A stretch of DNA of 64,000 nt from Shouchella clausii (lineage in GTDB: Bacteria; Bacillota; Bacilli; Bacillales; Bacillaceae_D), in assembly GCF_001598215.1 (NCBI RefSeq), contig NZ_BCXJ01000007.1, positions 124,001 to 188,000 on the forward strand, in the 5' to 3' direction. Below the pieces are notes generated by a model that was not told where the DNA came from, did not search any database, and was given only the letters and a program-made list of their open reading frames with translations. This document shows positions 51,001-59,977 of this stretch, piece by piece (the first letter of the stretch is position 1; each line of letters begins with the position of its first letter). A program made the position numbers and the translations under genes.

Positions 51001-53341
51001 TTGCTGCTGTCTCTGCGCTGGTCGTTGCGTAATCAGAGAACTGATTATCAAAACGAACGCGTTGGGATAAGGTCTGTAAAATCGCACTTTTCGTACTATT
51101 GTTTAACTGATTGGTCTCCAAAAAATCTAGTTCGATGCGCTTACCGTACACATCGCCGTGGTACAAACCGTTAATACCACTTGCATCAAGCGCTGTTGGA
51201 ATAGATCCAATAGACGAGTCAAACGGTCGAGTCATTTGATGCGTGACTTTCGCGCGCAACTGCTCATTCAAGTGCTGTTCGAATCCTTTTACACGGAAAC
51301 GGCTCATACGGTCGTCGTAATCACCTTCGAAGGAAAAGTAGCCGGTATAGCCTGGAACAATTCCATAATTGTTTTCGCCCTGAAACTTTGTTCGGATAAT
51401 CCCGTTTTCGTCGGGGACCATCACCTGTCCAATCTCCCCGTTCACTTTCTGCCACATCAGTTCCTTTTTCTTAGATCCAGTACGTCGGTTCGCTTCCCAA
51501 CGAATGACACCATTCTTATCAATCTTTACATCTGGACTAGAACCAAACCCTTCCTCGCCTACAAACCCTCCAGATTTGAGAGTGTCCTGTACGGTGGTAA
51601 GTGCTTGTTTCAGCATCGGATGGTCAATATCATCAATTGACTTTGCTGATTCCGGATCGAATGCGATTAACCGTTCCTTCATAGCATTGACCGCAAAATC
51701 ATTCCCTTTTATTTTGTCCAAATCGTAGCGAACGGTTTTCAAAGCCGCCATCATGGCATTCCGCTCGTTCCCACGCCCTGTTTGTTGCATGTGATCAATA
51801 ACAAATGCTGGGTTAAACCCATTTTCATAAGTGCCAACAATGGATTCTCGCATCGATTCTAAATACGCCAGTCCTCCGTCTTTGGAATGAACCGCCATCA
51901 TTGCCGCACGTTCTTGCACTTCACGGACCATTTCGTCATTCGAGTATAATTTTTCGAGTTCTGCCTGAAACTCCGGTCCGGTAATTAATACCTCATCATT
52001 ATCCAATCCCGCGTCGATTAACGCTTGGAGTTCTTCAGTCTTGAACTCATTGGTCACAAACTCCGTAGCGTGCTCAATCGCTGCTTGGATGTATTCTTTG
52101 GCTTCCGCTTCACCACTGAAAATGAGAGAACGGTAGCGACCTTTGATTGGTTGCACTTGGAGTGATTTCTGACGATCCACGCCGTCAATGTGGACACGGC
52201 TTGAATCGCGGTTGACCGCTTTTGTCACTTTCCCCGCTCTATTTCCTGTAACGTAATCCAACAACGCAATCGAGTCACTCGCTTCAAATTTAGTTTCATC
52301 TTTTACAGATTTTGAACCCATCACATTAAAATAATAGGCGTTGTACGTGTCATACACACGGCCAATGTAATTACCGTTGGCTTCCTCATCGAAAATGCGG
52401 ACTTTGACATCTTCACCTGAGTTCATAAGCACTTCGATTTGATTCGGTTTGCCGTTATCGCGAACATTAAAATCATAACCATTGGAGCGCATATATTTGA
52501 GCAACTCTGCACTGTTTTCTGCAAGTTCCGAATTGAACAAACGGTTTGGATCAATGTTCTTCGCAACAAGTTCCGCATCGGCTTTTGTTAGATATGCGCC
52601 CATTACATGGGAAAGCCCTCGATACTCACGACCTTCGAAGCTCCCTCCATGCCAACCAAGAAGTGATTCGCCGGTTGATATTTTAGTTGCATCTGGTTCA
52701 GATCCCTGCTCATTTTGTGCCTGTAATGGTTCAGCTGTATTGGGAGCAATAACGCGAACTTTGTTGAACCCTTCTCGCTCTGGTGGATTTTTCTCAGTAG
52801 ACAATCCTGACACCGTAGCATGAAAGACGAAATCTTCGTCATTACGGGCATAAAAGGTTGCGCGATCCCCAGGATTTAAGGTTCGTGCGGATTGATTCCG
52901 ATGAATGAATAACGCTTTTGACATCGGTTTTTTCGCCGAGTTTAAGATGTTATCGCGGATGCTTGGATCAGTGACAGCATGTAAATAATTCCCCTCTTTC
53001 GCATGCTTGTCGTACTCATCTCGACATTTCACCCACATATCCGCTACCCCTTTTTCTAAGGTAGGATAATCGTCCAACTTTCCGAAAGATGTGGCCCCTG
53101 TCGAGCGTAACAATCGAACGAAATCGCTTGGCTTCGCTTTCATTCGAGAGAAGTCGATGGGCTCCCCGTCACGTTCCCACTTGTCACGAAACTCCTGCAT
53201 CAACGACGGTGTTACCCGCACGCCTTGGCGCTTTAAATCTACCATTGTTTGCGAGAGCATGACCATCGTGGCATACTCGGCGATGTCTTGATAGCGAATG
53301 TCGTTTGTTTGTTTTTCTAATGTCCCCAACATGTCATCCAA
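48026..53341 (-). CDS. Fused beta/beta-prime-like single-chain RNA polymerase, 1771 aa
   Basis: Two-barrel RNA polymerases place two lysines in the beta barrel and three aspartates in the beta-prime barrel. Both sets are in this one chain. Beta part: 'WDRNQMAANQ' (878-887), matching the RpoB N-R-x-x-M-G-x-N-x-Q region; G906-G-W-T-F-D-D, matching G-Y-N-x-E-D; G1015-D-K-L then G1023-N-K-G, matching G-D-K-x-x-x-R-H-G-N-K-G; and S1070-R-H-N, matching P-S-R-M-N. Beta-prime part: G-K-R-M-N-H-S (1321-1327), matching G-K-R-V-D-Y-S; F-R1365-D-P, matching N-R-x-P; and the metal site D1401-F-D-G-D1405. The first 650 residues and last 300 are unassigned. TTG at 53341 (GAAGGGG) or ATG at 53332 may be the start. 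At 1771 residues it is about twice the size of phage YonO. Confidence 0.9.
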   Translation of the reverse strand: MDDMLGTLEKQTNDIRYQDIAEYATMVMLSQTMVDLKRQGVRVTPSLMQEFRDKWERDGEPIDFSRMKAKPSDFVRLLRSTGATSFGKLDDYPTLEKGVADMWVKCRDEYDKHAKEGNYLHAVTDPSIRDNILNSAKKPMSKALFIHRNQSARTLNPGDRATFYARNDEDFVFHATVSGLSTEKNPPEREGFNKVRVIAPNTAEPLQAQNEQGSEPDATKISTGESLLGWHGGSFEGREYRGLSHVMGAYLTKADAELVAKNIDPNRLFNSELAENSAELLKYMRSNGYDFNVRDNGKPNQIEVLMNSGEDVKVRIFDEEANGNYIGRVYDTYNAYYFNVMGSKSVKDETKFEASDSIALLDYVTGNRAGKVTKAVNRDSSRVHIDGVDRQKSLQVQPIKGRYRSLIFSGEAEAKEYIQAAIEHATEFVTNEFKTEELQALIDAGLDNDEVLITGPEFQAELEKLYSNDEMVREVQERAAMMAVHSKDGGLAYLESMRESIVGTYENGFNPAFVIDHMQQTGRGNERNAMMAALKTVRYDLDKIKGNDFAVNAMKERLIAFDPESAKSIDDIDHPMLKQALTTVQDTLKSGGFVGEEGFGSSPDVKIDKNGVIRWEANRRTGSKKKELMWQKVNGEIGQVMVPDENGIIRTKFQGENNYGIVPGYTGYFSFEGDYDDRMSRFRVKGFEQHLNEQLRAKVTHQMTRPFDSSIGSIPTALDASGINGLYHGDVYGKRIELDFLETNQLNNSTKSAILQTLSQRVRFDNQFSDYATTSAETAANRDYGNEDDTSAFSYWRVAGETNMRVLSKDIENYADTTMTGTGKTQGLIWYLTDGAEVNEDGSVTPSKGILQEDGTYAPDKTALQKLPYFDKKSFNAWDRNQMAANQLMTALRVDENVNTALMAFGGWTFDDSYAVSKEFAERNKVFGHKPNEESMKVLDRVIQGMHAGNIKDYEHAKTFLKGSSMLWSEEVLKQGVSKLDSWLSATEATEKTRLGEELNTYLEEHGRFRPLQRGDKLSDFGGNKGTIGIVIDRHMDPDEAKKQGLDKEVRFMKANPELDVVSAPYSMLSRHNAGVVKELMDGKTADLVDPDTGEVFESAMGQLNIIVTDMKVDEKTHAYTREDVLEGKGRKASGQLAWALQSKNANGILDEIYGRNDSAWATYREYLIATGLDMKADGTITNGYTPHADEKRHHFTHESDKDSGAFLDQIKDQGGFLDVPFDVEFKTGEKTKSIPVLSASLRQNVELVDGSMRRSDFTNYYANIYDAIGEYHAADTDEARGIAQAKAQDHFDKIQSTIIDRQFNGGHNGKHSFIRDKIMGKRMNHSATGVAIVDPRLDIGEAAMNQDMMDALDAKEGDVVMAFRDPVWRDGAIRAMTVKKDDSVHGIAINPIADKSHDMDFDGDTMGIMKFDSKAANRDLVEKFSHWANMIDKGSGKDELYFQTGMDLASAEAKAEKLGDESPKKLYERAQKNAKSTNPKLLKQSQRDLNAYSHKLFREHGFGGDFVSFKDDESVFNSFKQMVDNGAKGSPKKLEDYKEYHMGRKTADDAREIQYATGVKSDDTGLAGAFSQKLVSIMRNQDITAALESMYPLTQGTLQIKHDADHARTVNEILTDDMNKTFRGKDVNNPKRSLTPHSFKTQLSDIMENKMRVDVNERYIDAVTETLTHNGQILPLKEAMAIKGSPMDRVAYGGGYDELKRLAKNEESLLQGEQNKRFAPFTMREATEQTKLAKKDTQRIVEPLARVSDKTQDLEQMANVPVEEDAGIAL

Positions 53342-53353
53342 ACCCCTTCCATT

Positions 53354-53374
53354 ATGCTCTGTGCACAGCGGTTT
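53354..53374. promoter_or_regulatory. Recurring palindrome, copy D, at the RNA polymerase gene
   Basis: Contains the perfect CTGTGCACAG core (53359-53368) in GCTCTGTGCACAGCGGTTT. On the minus strand it follows AAATTGTTTTTAAA, a block also present at copy F, and lies within 15-35 bp of the start codon, between possible -35 (TTTTTA) and -10 (CATAAT) elements 17 bp apart. Confidence 0.65.
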
Positions 53375-53406
53375 AAAAACAATTTACATAAATTAATTAT
53401 ACCATG

Positions 53407-53427
53407 AAAAAAAGAGGCCGAAGCCTC
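53407..53427 (-). terminator. Terminator of the coupling-protein gene
   Basis: Minus strand GAGGC-TTCG-GCCTC followed by seven T; a UUCG tetraloop hairpin. Confidence 0.9.
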
Positions 53428-53499
53428 ATACACGATGGGATTTGTTAAACATTCCAGCATCTCCCTGAAACAATTCAACATTGAAATCCCTTGCATTAT

Positions 53500-56400
53500 T
53501 TATGCCACGTTAGTCTCGCCCAGCGTCTTCAGTTGGTACGCTCGTTTTGCCCCCTGTTCGAAGCGACCTCCTGCAAGGCTTTGCCACGATTCCAGGCCGG
53601 CAAGGTACTTGATAAATTCGTCTGTGACTTCATAGAAAACCTCATTGACGTTTCCTTCTCCATACACACGCGTCTCGGTATTCGTCTCGGCGTTCTCTAG
53701 TAATTCGATATCCTCCCGATTAGCCCCTTTGCTCGTACGCACGTACATGACTCCAGTGTCACTCATCAGCTCTCCGTTGTCGGCCACACGGAACCCAGGA
53801 GCATCTTCGAAGTACTTTTGCGACTCGGCATACGCTTCAGCAAGCACTTTATCGAGCTGCCGATTCACTTGACCCCCAATGGAAACCAAATCTTCTCGAC
53901 TAATTTGCCCACCTGCATAACGCTTTTGTTGATGCGTCTCTTGTTTACTTTGCGCTTTTGCCGCTTCTTGGGCCACCTCAATATTATCGACAGCAGCATC
54001 CAGAATGTTGCCGAATTCGTCCATTTCCGGAACGCCGCTTATGTCCTCAACGTGGCTATCATCGGCAGAGCGGTGCTTAATATTGTACAACTGAGAGTTA
54101 ATTGCATGCATAATGTCATCAGCCACGACGTTTTGGTCGAGACGAATTAAATCGGTCTCCGTAAGCCCATACGCATCCAAGTAGGCCTGTTTCATCATCC
54201 CCGACATCTTCGCCTGTTCTAGGCGTCGTTCAAGCATGTTAAAAAAGTCCGGCTGGTTCTTTCTTACATCAAAATCTTTGGCGCTTGAGTTTGTCGGAAT
54301 CGTCTGCAAGCTAAATTTCTTACCTGGCAGTTTGATTTGGTTTTGAAACAAACGCCAACTCATCGGATATGCCGTCTCATTACGATTCCAAATCGGGCTT
54401 TCGCCTGCTTTAATCACAATAGAATTGCGCTGCGCAATAAACATAAAATCATTGAATTGAATAACAGGACGCTCTTTCGTTGCCATTGTGTAGCTGATTT
54501 TCCCTTCGTTTCTGTTCAAAATGCGTTCATTATCACGCGTGATGGTCTTCTGGTCAACACGCGACTCATGTGTTGTCCCACTCATCTTGACGAGTGTATC
54601 AATCATTGAATCATCCGTTGATTTTAAGAACACGATATTCTCGGTGTTGCCTTGAATGATCTTATCGACCGATTCCCCGTACACGTCACGTAATTGCTGC
54701 AAAGTTTGCAGGATTAAAGTGAATTGCTGATCCTGACCAAGTCCGATAGATAACATGGTCTGTAATGCCGGAATCCCGTTCCCTTCTGACTGCAAGTTCC
54801 CAACCTCATCAAGCATATAACGCGTTTTATAAAGCGGTTTCTGATTTTCTTTTGTGAGATATGAACTCTCAAAATTCACATCCACCATCTGCTTGATTAA
54901 AATCAGTATAAGTTTTGCATAACTCATCAAGTGCGGCGGAGTGATAAAGAAAATAGCCTTTGGTCGCTCCGTGTATTTCACAGTCTTTTGGCTAAATGCC
55001 GGAATCTCCACAATCTGTTGTTTTCTATCTTCATCGAGCAAGTCGAAATAAGGCCGCTTCACAATAGTGTCCCGATATTCAAACTGGTTTTTCTTTTTGT
55101 TGAAGCGAAGCTCACGGAGCGCACCATCTCGAATGATTTTTTTGTTTAAAACCGGGTCTTTTACATAACGACGTCCTGAAAGGTCAGTTTTATATGTCAA
55201 TTCCAACTCGAAATAGAACGTTTTAACGAGCAACCCCGTCTTCGGGTTTTTTATTTGCAATTTGATGTAACTTTTACGCTTCTTGAATTTCCCGTCAAAA
55301 AAATAGCGCGCCCATCCCTCACGATCGATTGTCTGTGTGTGGCCGAATAATTTTTGATCGAGCTGTTTTTCAAATGCTGGGTCTTCATAGGCAGTCCAGA
55401 CAGATTGTAAACCAACCAACTTGTATTTATTTAAATACTCAGACGCAAATCGGACACCGATTCGCCTTGGAAACGACAAACCTTTGGCATCGAAATTCTG
55501 CGACGGTTTCCCTGATGTAAGCGTAGATATCGTCGGATCGGTGAAGAAACTCATCGCTGTTAATGCAATACCATACACCGACGCAATTGTCTTATCTGAC
55601 CCAGCCATCGCACGGAGCGCGTTGTCTGTGTTTTGGACAAGTTTACGCATTTCGTTTTGCGGCAGTTTTGCCGTTGCGTCAAAAAATAGAGTTAAAAAGT
55701 CTTTCTCTTTAACATTTTCGTCCTCATCAACTTTAATTACAGACGGATCTGTAGATTTCTTCGCGGACAGCACGACAAACAACTGATACGCATTATAAAG
55801 CGTGACTTTTCCCCACATGTCATCGAGTTCCTGCATTAAAACCTTCTCTGGTTTTCCTTCTAGCTCCGCTTGCTTTCTTAAACGCTTTTCTTCTTCTAAG
55901 AAGAAATCGATTAAACCAAATGCCGAACGTTTAAAGGCGTTATTCGCTGCATTCGGCCACATCGGATCGTCAGCGCCTTCTTTTGGGAAAAAGATGTCTC
56001 CAATGTTTTCAATGTATGAAGCAGCTTTTGTAAAATCCCCTTCACGCGCCGCCTCCGCAGCAAACCCTAACGGGTTATAAATGTCTGTATTCAATGGATT
56101 GATCAGGTTGAACTGAACAATTTCAAATCCCCTTATCGTTGCAGGGATGAAAAACTTAACGAGTAGCTCTCCTTTCGGATCGTTAATGACCATGTTGTTT
56201 TTGCGCTTTTCACGTGTCCACATATCAATGGTCGGTTCGATAACCGTCTGACCTTTACCAGCACGTGTAATGGCCAGCACCATCGTATTGACCGGTGCGG
56301 TGTCAACGATGTATGCCCCCGCTGGTCGCTGTACTTCATATTCTGGAAACTCCCAATCGTTATTAATTAAGTCCGCAACGGTATCATACGGGAGCTTGTC

Positions 56401-57216
56401 ACGGTCTTTGCGATTCCCTGTCTCATCGACAGGGTTATACTCAATCCCCCTTACATCAAAAGGTTTTCGGATGTTTTTCTCCCCGGCTGGAATACCGCTC
56501 GCCGTGAACAACTCTTGGCCAAACTTTTCATCAATCAAAGGCATCTTCGTCTGAGCGACCTTCCCGTTTTCGTTGAGCACAGGCTCGCCTTTGTGAGTGA
56601 CAACCTTACCGTCTACCAGCACGTCTTTTTTATGACGTTCAGTCACATTTACCCGTTTCAAGCCTTTTCTATCAAGCATCATGTGCGATAGCATGCTGGA
56701 GACCTGTACACTGGAGTGTGCGCCTACGTCGGGGAACCAATCATACGCTCGCTGTATTTCTTCCGGAAGCATGATGTGCTGATCGTTCTCGTATGTGTTG
56801 ATATCAGTAGACTCAACCATACTGTTTTTTGAACGCCAGCCCGACATCAATTTCTCGTTGGCAATCAACCACGCTATTAAAAATACAAATGCCGTCCAAG
56901 CGTAAATTTGCCACCCAGAGGTAACTTCGACTTGGCTCATGTCGAAGTCCAGAAATGATGCGCCACCCGAATTTGATAAAAACTGGAAAAAACCCCAGAT
57001 AACCATACCGACACATCCGATGAGAAAGCCTAGAATTGCGAACACGCCTGCAATAATCAGAGCGAATATCTTTTCTTTTATAGGCTTGTCCACTTCACCG
57101 CGCTCTCCGCGCTCCATCATCTGAGTGGCATGCACTTCCCGGTTTTTCACTCGTTCTTTATATTCTTGCTCCTTGAGTATTTGCCAGTTTTTCGACTTTT
57201 TATCTCGGAAACCCAC
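53500..57216 (-). CDS. VirD4/TraG-type conjugation coupling ATPase, 1238 aa
   Basis: Type IV coupling proteins bring relaxase-bound DNA to the secretion channel. Seen: two membrane helices near residues 48-80 and 104-121; Walker A R318-A-G-K-G-Q-T324; Walker B region V-I-N-D346-P-K-G-E; and the later 'MLDEVGNLQ' with D803-E804 followed by the conserved 'LQTMLSIG' and 'QLRDVYG' helices. Large insertions make it almost twice the length of VirD4, and a C-terminal region of about 200 residues is unassigned. GTG start with AAAGGGTGG. It has its own palindrome (copy E) and terminator, between the 758-residue gene and the RNA polymerase gene. Confidence 0.93.
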   Translation of the reverse strand: MGFRDKKSKNWQILKEQEYKERVKNREVHATQMMERGERGEVDKPIKEKIFALIIAGVFAILGFLIGCVGMVIWGFFQFLSNSGGASFLDFDMSQVEVTSGWQIYAWTAFVFLIAWLIANEKLMSGWRSKNSMVESTDINTYENDQHIMLPEEIQRAYDWFPDVGAHSSVQVSSMLSHMMLDRKGLKRVNVTERHKKDVLVDGKVVTHKGEPVLNENGKVAQTKMPLIDEKFGQELFTASGIPAGEKNIRKPFDVRGIEYNPVDETGNRKDRDKLPYDTVADLINNDWEFPEYEVQRPAGAYIVDTAPVNTMVLAITRAGKGQTVIEPTIDMWTREKRKNNMVINDPKGELLVKFFIPATIRGFEIVQFNLINPLNTDIYNPLGFAAEAAREGDFTKAASYIENIGDIFFPKEGADDPMWPNAANNAFKRSAFGLIDFFLEEEKRLRKQAELEGKPEKVLMQELDDMWGKVTLYNAYQLFVVLSAKKSTDPSVIKVDEDENVKEKDFLTLFFDATAKLPQNEMRKLVQNTDNALRAMAGSDKTIASVYGIALTAMSFFTDPTISTLTSGKPSQNFDAKGLSFPRRIGVRFASEYLNKYKLVGLQSVWTAYEDPAFEKQLDQKLFGHTQTIDREGWARYFFDGKFKKRKSYIKLQIKNPKTGLLVKTFYFELELTYKTDLSGRRYVKDPVLNKKIIRDGALRELRFNKKKNQFEYRDTIVKRPYFDLLDEDRKQQIVEIPAFSQKTVKYTERPKAIFFITPPHLMSYAKLILILIKQMVDVNFESSYLTKENQKPLYKTRYMLDEVGNLQSEGNGIPALQTMLSIGLGQDQQFTLILQTLQQLRDVYGESVDKIIQGNTENIVFLKSTDDSMIDTLVKMSGTTHESRVDQKTITRDNERILNRNEGKISYTMATKERPVIQFNDFMFIAQRNSIVIKAGESPIWNRNETAYPMSWRLFQNQIKLPGKKFSLQTIPTNSSAKDFDVRKNQPDFFNMLERRLEQAKMSGMMKQAYLDAYGLTETDLIRLDQNVVADDIMHAINSQLYNIKHRSADDSHVEDISGVPEMDEFGNILDAAVDNIEVAQEAAKAQSKQETHQQKRYAGGQISREDLVSIGGQVNRQLDKVLAEAYAESQKYFEDAPGFRVADNGELMSDTGVMYVRTSKGANREDIELLENAETNTETRVYGEGNVNEVFYEVTDEFIKYLAGLESWQSLAGGRFEQGAKRAYQLKTLGETNVA

Positions 57217-57268
57217 TGAACCACCCTTTCTCTATTAAGCACCTTTAAGAACCGCTTAAATGATAATT

Positions 57269-57292
57269 AAAACGCTGTATGTACAGCGTTTT
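57269..57292. promoter_or_regulatory. Recurring palindrome, copy E, best copy
   Basis: AACGCTGTATGTACAGCGTT, 9-bp perfect arms around TG, flanked by further A and T. 52 bp before the coupling-protein start on the minus strand. Confidence 0.75.
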
Positions 57293-57365
57293 TGAATTAT
57301 TTTCATTGTAACATATTTCCAATTTATAAGGAATAATTTTCCAATACGGAAAGCGAACAAAAAAG

Positions 57366-57402
57366 ACGGGACCTCTTTTTAATAAGGTTCCGCCTCTTTT
57401 TT
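57366..57402 (-). terminator. Terminator of the 758-residue gene
   Basis: Minus strand GGCGGAACCTT / AAGAGGTCCCGTC imperfect stem followed by six T. Confidence 0.6.
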
Positions 57403-57421
57403 CTATCTGTGACCTACACAG

Positions 57422-59698
57422 CTAGGCTACAGTATGGACATCGATCACCCCAACAACTTCCGTCGATGCTTCATTTTGGAGCGACAACGCTTCAGCTTCA
57501 TGCGATCCCGGAGCGATCTCCATGCTGTTCGTTCCAAGCAAAAATCCGAAAAGAAGCCCAAGCGCAAGAGCTATTGCTGCAGCTGACACCATTAATCCTT
57601 TCATCGGTTTGTGCGCCTTTTCTGCACGTTGATTTGCGTACTCCAACTGTTTGTCTTTTGCCACTATGGCATCTTCGTACATATTCATTCGGTGTTTGAC
57701 CTCTTCTTCTTTTTGCTCAATGATTTTGGTGTTGCTTTCATTTGCGTTTTGGAGCAACTCACGAAGATTCTGATTCTCCTGCCGCTCTCGTTCAATGCGT
57801 CGTTCATAGTCCTTTTTGACATGGTCGAGCTGCTCTTTATGTGTAGCCTCCAACTGACGTAAGTTATCTCTCGCTTTTTCATCCGCTTCGTTTAACTGGC
57901 GTGCTTTTGTCATTAACATTTGCTCATACTCAGCACGCACTCGCTCAGCCTCGTGAGATTGTTTGAGCTTTTCCGCTTCAGCCTTTGCCCTCAAAACTTC
58001 ATCAGCGTAGTGCTTACGTAGGTATGCATCCATGCTTTTCCGGAATGCATCGTACATCTGCAACTCTTTTTGAGTAATTGCTTGATATTCTTCCTGTAGC
58101 AGCTGCAAGAGTGCTGTCGTGGCTTTATCAAACAAGCGTAGAGCTACAGTTTTTCGATCTTTGTACAACTCGCCAAGCTCTGTATCGCGATTTGTTTTCA
58201 AATCTGTCTGTACATTGTCTTTAACACTTTCAATCTTACGGTTACGCTCATCGCGATAACGACTGTCATAGACGGCCAAAGCTTCCCGCTTTGCGTTCTC
58301 CGCATATTCTTCACGGGTTTGGTGGTATTCCTTATTGATTTGATCAATTTTGTCCGCGACTCTTCGTTCCAAATCATCCATTGCTTCTTCATAGTCAGCT
58401 TCAATTTCATAATGTCGCTGGCCATATGTTGTATCTTTGTCTTTATGATCGAGCGATTCTACTAGTTTATTATGAATATCCCTCATGCTCGTCATGTACT
58501 TGTTGCGAAGCGACTGGATATTATCTTGGTGTAAACGCTGCAACTCAATGTTTGCATCTTGGCGCATTTTAGACAAAACGTTTTGTAATTCGCTATTGTC
58601 GGTACGAGTTGTATCGAATTGCGCAATAGGTACGGAATTAAAGTAATCGTCGAATTTAGACAGATCAATATGGAGATCTAATTCCGTATTGTTAAACGCA
58701 TGCACCACCCGATTGATCGCCTCTTTGGATTCGTCTGCGGTCATTCCTTCGTCTTCCAGAAATTCATCGGCGCCGGGTTCCGTGTCGTCCATATCTTCTA
58801 TGTCGAAATCAGAACCATCATGGTCGTAACTTTGATAGTCCTCCTCCCCAAAGCCGTCGTCAGATTCTTCGCTGTAGTCATCTTCGGGTAGTTCATCCAT
58901 CGCATCATCGAAATCCATACTGGAATTGTCCGAGTAATCCACGCTGTAGGAATCTTCCGATTCATGTACCCCTCCGGCGTCTAACTCTCCTTCTTCTAGA
59001 GATTCCTCCTCATCAAACTCCGCGACGGCCTCCTCTTCGTTTTCCACGCCCTCTGGTTCAGTGTATGTCTCCTGTAAGCCATCCTCCTCATCATCAAACA
59101 CTTGGATGACCTCGCCGTTTTTTATACCGAGTTGTATGTTCCGATTGTTGGCCATTTCGACTAGCCGATCGATATGTACTGTAGAATTAAGTACTGTTAA
59201 TCGATCGTCATCACCCAAATCAAACGGAACTAGTGCCCAATAAAAAGCTAGATCATGAACAAATTCAAATTCATCTAGTGAAATCAATGTTTCCTGTGAT
59301 GGGATAATCCCTATCACACCAGCGGCTAGATCATTTGCAAGCGTAATTGACTCAACTGTTTCCGAACGCAGTGCTTCTGCGAAAGAACCAAATTCCTCAC
59401 TGTCTGAATCTAAGCCAATTTCTTCGAGCATTTCATTGGTAATTGCAATAATCAGTAACCCTTCATCCAGTTCCCTAACCGCAGAATTACCGAGTCCAGC
59501 AATTTCCTGTACAACATCCAAAGATGCTGCTGCGACAGATTCTTCAAGCTGCATGCGCTCCAACAAGGTCAGTTCTTTCTTTTTACCGCCGAACAAGGAT
59601 TTTTTCTCTTTTTTCCTCTTTCCCTCTCTTGTAGGATTCACATCGGTTGATTTGCTCTTTTTTGATTTACTGTCGCTAAGCTTGGTGAACAATCCCAT
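57422..59698 (-). CDS. Coiled-coil protein with C-terminal membrane anchor, 758 aa
   Basis: Domain order: basic Lys-rich N-terminus (1-45), globular part (about 46-205), very acidic disordered linker (about 205-330), long coiled coil (about 345-695), one membrane helix (about 703-723) and a short tail. Not recognised by family. The layout of a cytoplasmic rod tethered to the membrane next to a coupling ATPase suggests a scaffold of a transfer apparatus. AAAGGGAGG before the ATG; palindrome copy F lies about 130 bp upstream. Confidence 0.65.
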   Translation of the reverse strand: MGLFTKLSDSKSKKSKSTDVNPTREGKRKKEKKSLFGGKKKELTLLERMQLEESVAAASLDVVQEIAGLGNSAVRELDEGLLIIAITNEMLEEIGLDSDSEEFGSFAEALRSETVESITLANDLAAGVIGIIPSQETLISLDEFEFVHDLAFYWALVPFDLGDDDRLTVLNSTVHIDRLVEMANNRNIQLGIKNGEVIQVFDDEEDGLQETYTEPEGVENEEEAVAEFDEEESLEEGELDAGGVHESEDSYSVDYSDNSSMDFDDAMDELPEDDYSEESDDGFGEEDYQSYDHDGSDFDIEDMDDTEPGADEFLEDEGMTADESKEAINRVVHAFNNTELDLHIDLSKFDDYFNSVPIAQFDTTRTDNSELQNVLSKMRQDANIELQRLHQDNIQSLRNKYMTSMRDIHNKLVESLDHKDKDTTYGQRHYEIEADYEEAMDDLERRVADKIDQINKEYHQTREEYAENAKREALAVYDSRYRDERNRKIESVKDNVQTDLKTNRDTELGELYKDRKTVALRLFDKATTALLQLLQEEYQAITQKELQMYDAFRKSMDAYLRKHYADEVLRAKAEAEKLKQSHEAERVRAEYEQMLMTKARQLNEADEKARDNLRQLEATHKEQLDHVKKDYERRIERERQENQNLRELLQNANESNTKIIEQKEEEVKHRMNMYEDAIVAKDKQLEYANQRAEKAHKPMKGLMVSAAAIALALGLLFGFLLGTNSMEIAPGSHEAEALSLQNEASTEVVGVIDVHTVA

Positions 59699-59825
59699 AA
59701 ATAGAGACCTCCCTTTCCAATTGAGGCTAAAATTTATTCAGTTAGCTGCATTCCTTTTTATCCAATATATTCCAACTGATAGGTTAAACCCATTCTAACA
59801 CATAAATTTTATTGACACAATACAT

Positions 59826-59850
59826 AAATCGCTGAACGCACAGCGTTTTA
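59826..59850. promoter_or_regulatory. Recurring palindrome, copy F
   Basis: AATCGCTGAACGCACAGCGTTTT; on the minus strand preceded by AAATTGTTTTTAAA exactly as at copy D. Upstream of the 59698 start. Confidence 0.65.
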
Positions 59851-59876
59851 AAAACAATTTTCCAATGATTTTGGGT

Positions 59877-59905
59877 AAAGATGGGCGATGCTTTAAGCAC
59901 CGCCC
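59877..59905 (-). terminator. Terminator after the second Clp-like gene
   Basis: Minus strand GGGCGGTGCT / AGCATCGCCC with one A-C mismatch, short loop, then ATCTTTA. Modest T run. Confidence 0.5.
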
Positions 59906-59977
59906 TTTTCCGTTTTATTTCATGAAACGTAACATTGTTAGTGTTACTTATTTTGTAATACTAATTGCATTAGGATA

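Noticed and set aside
54337-57124. Plus-strand ORFs inside the coupling-protein gene
   Set aside because: Shadows of a long, motif-rich minus-strand gene.
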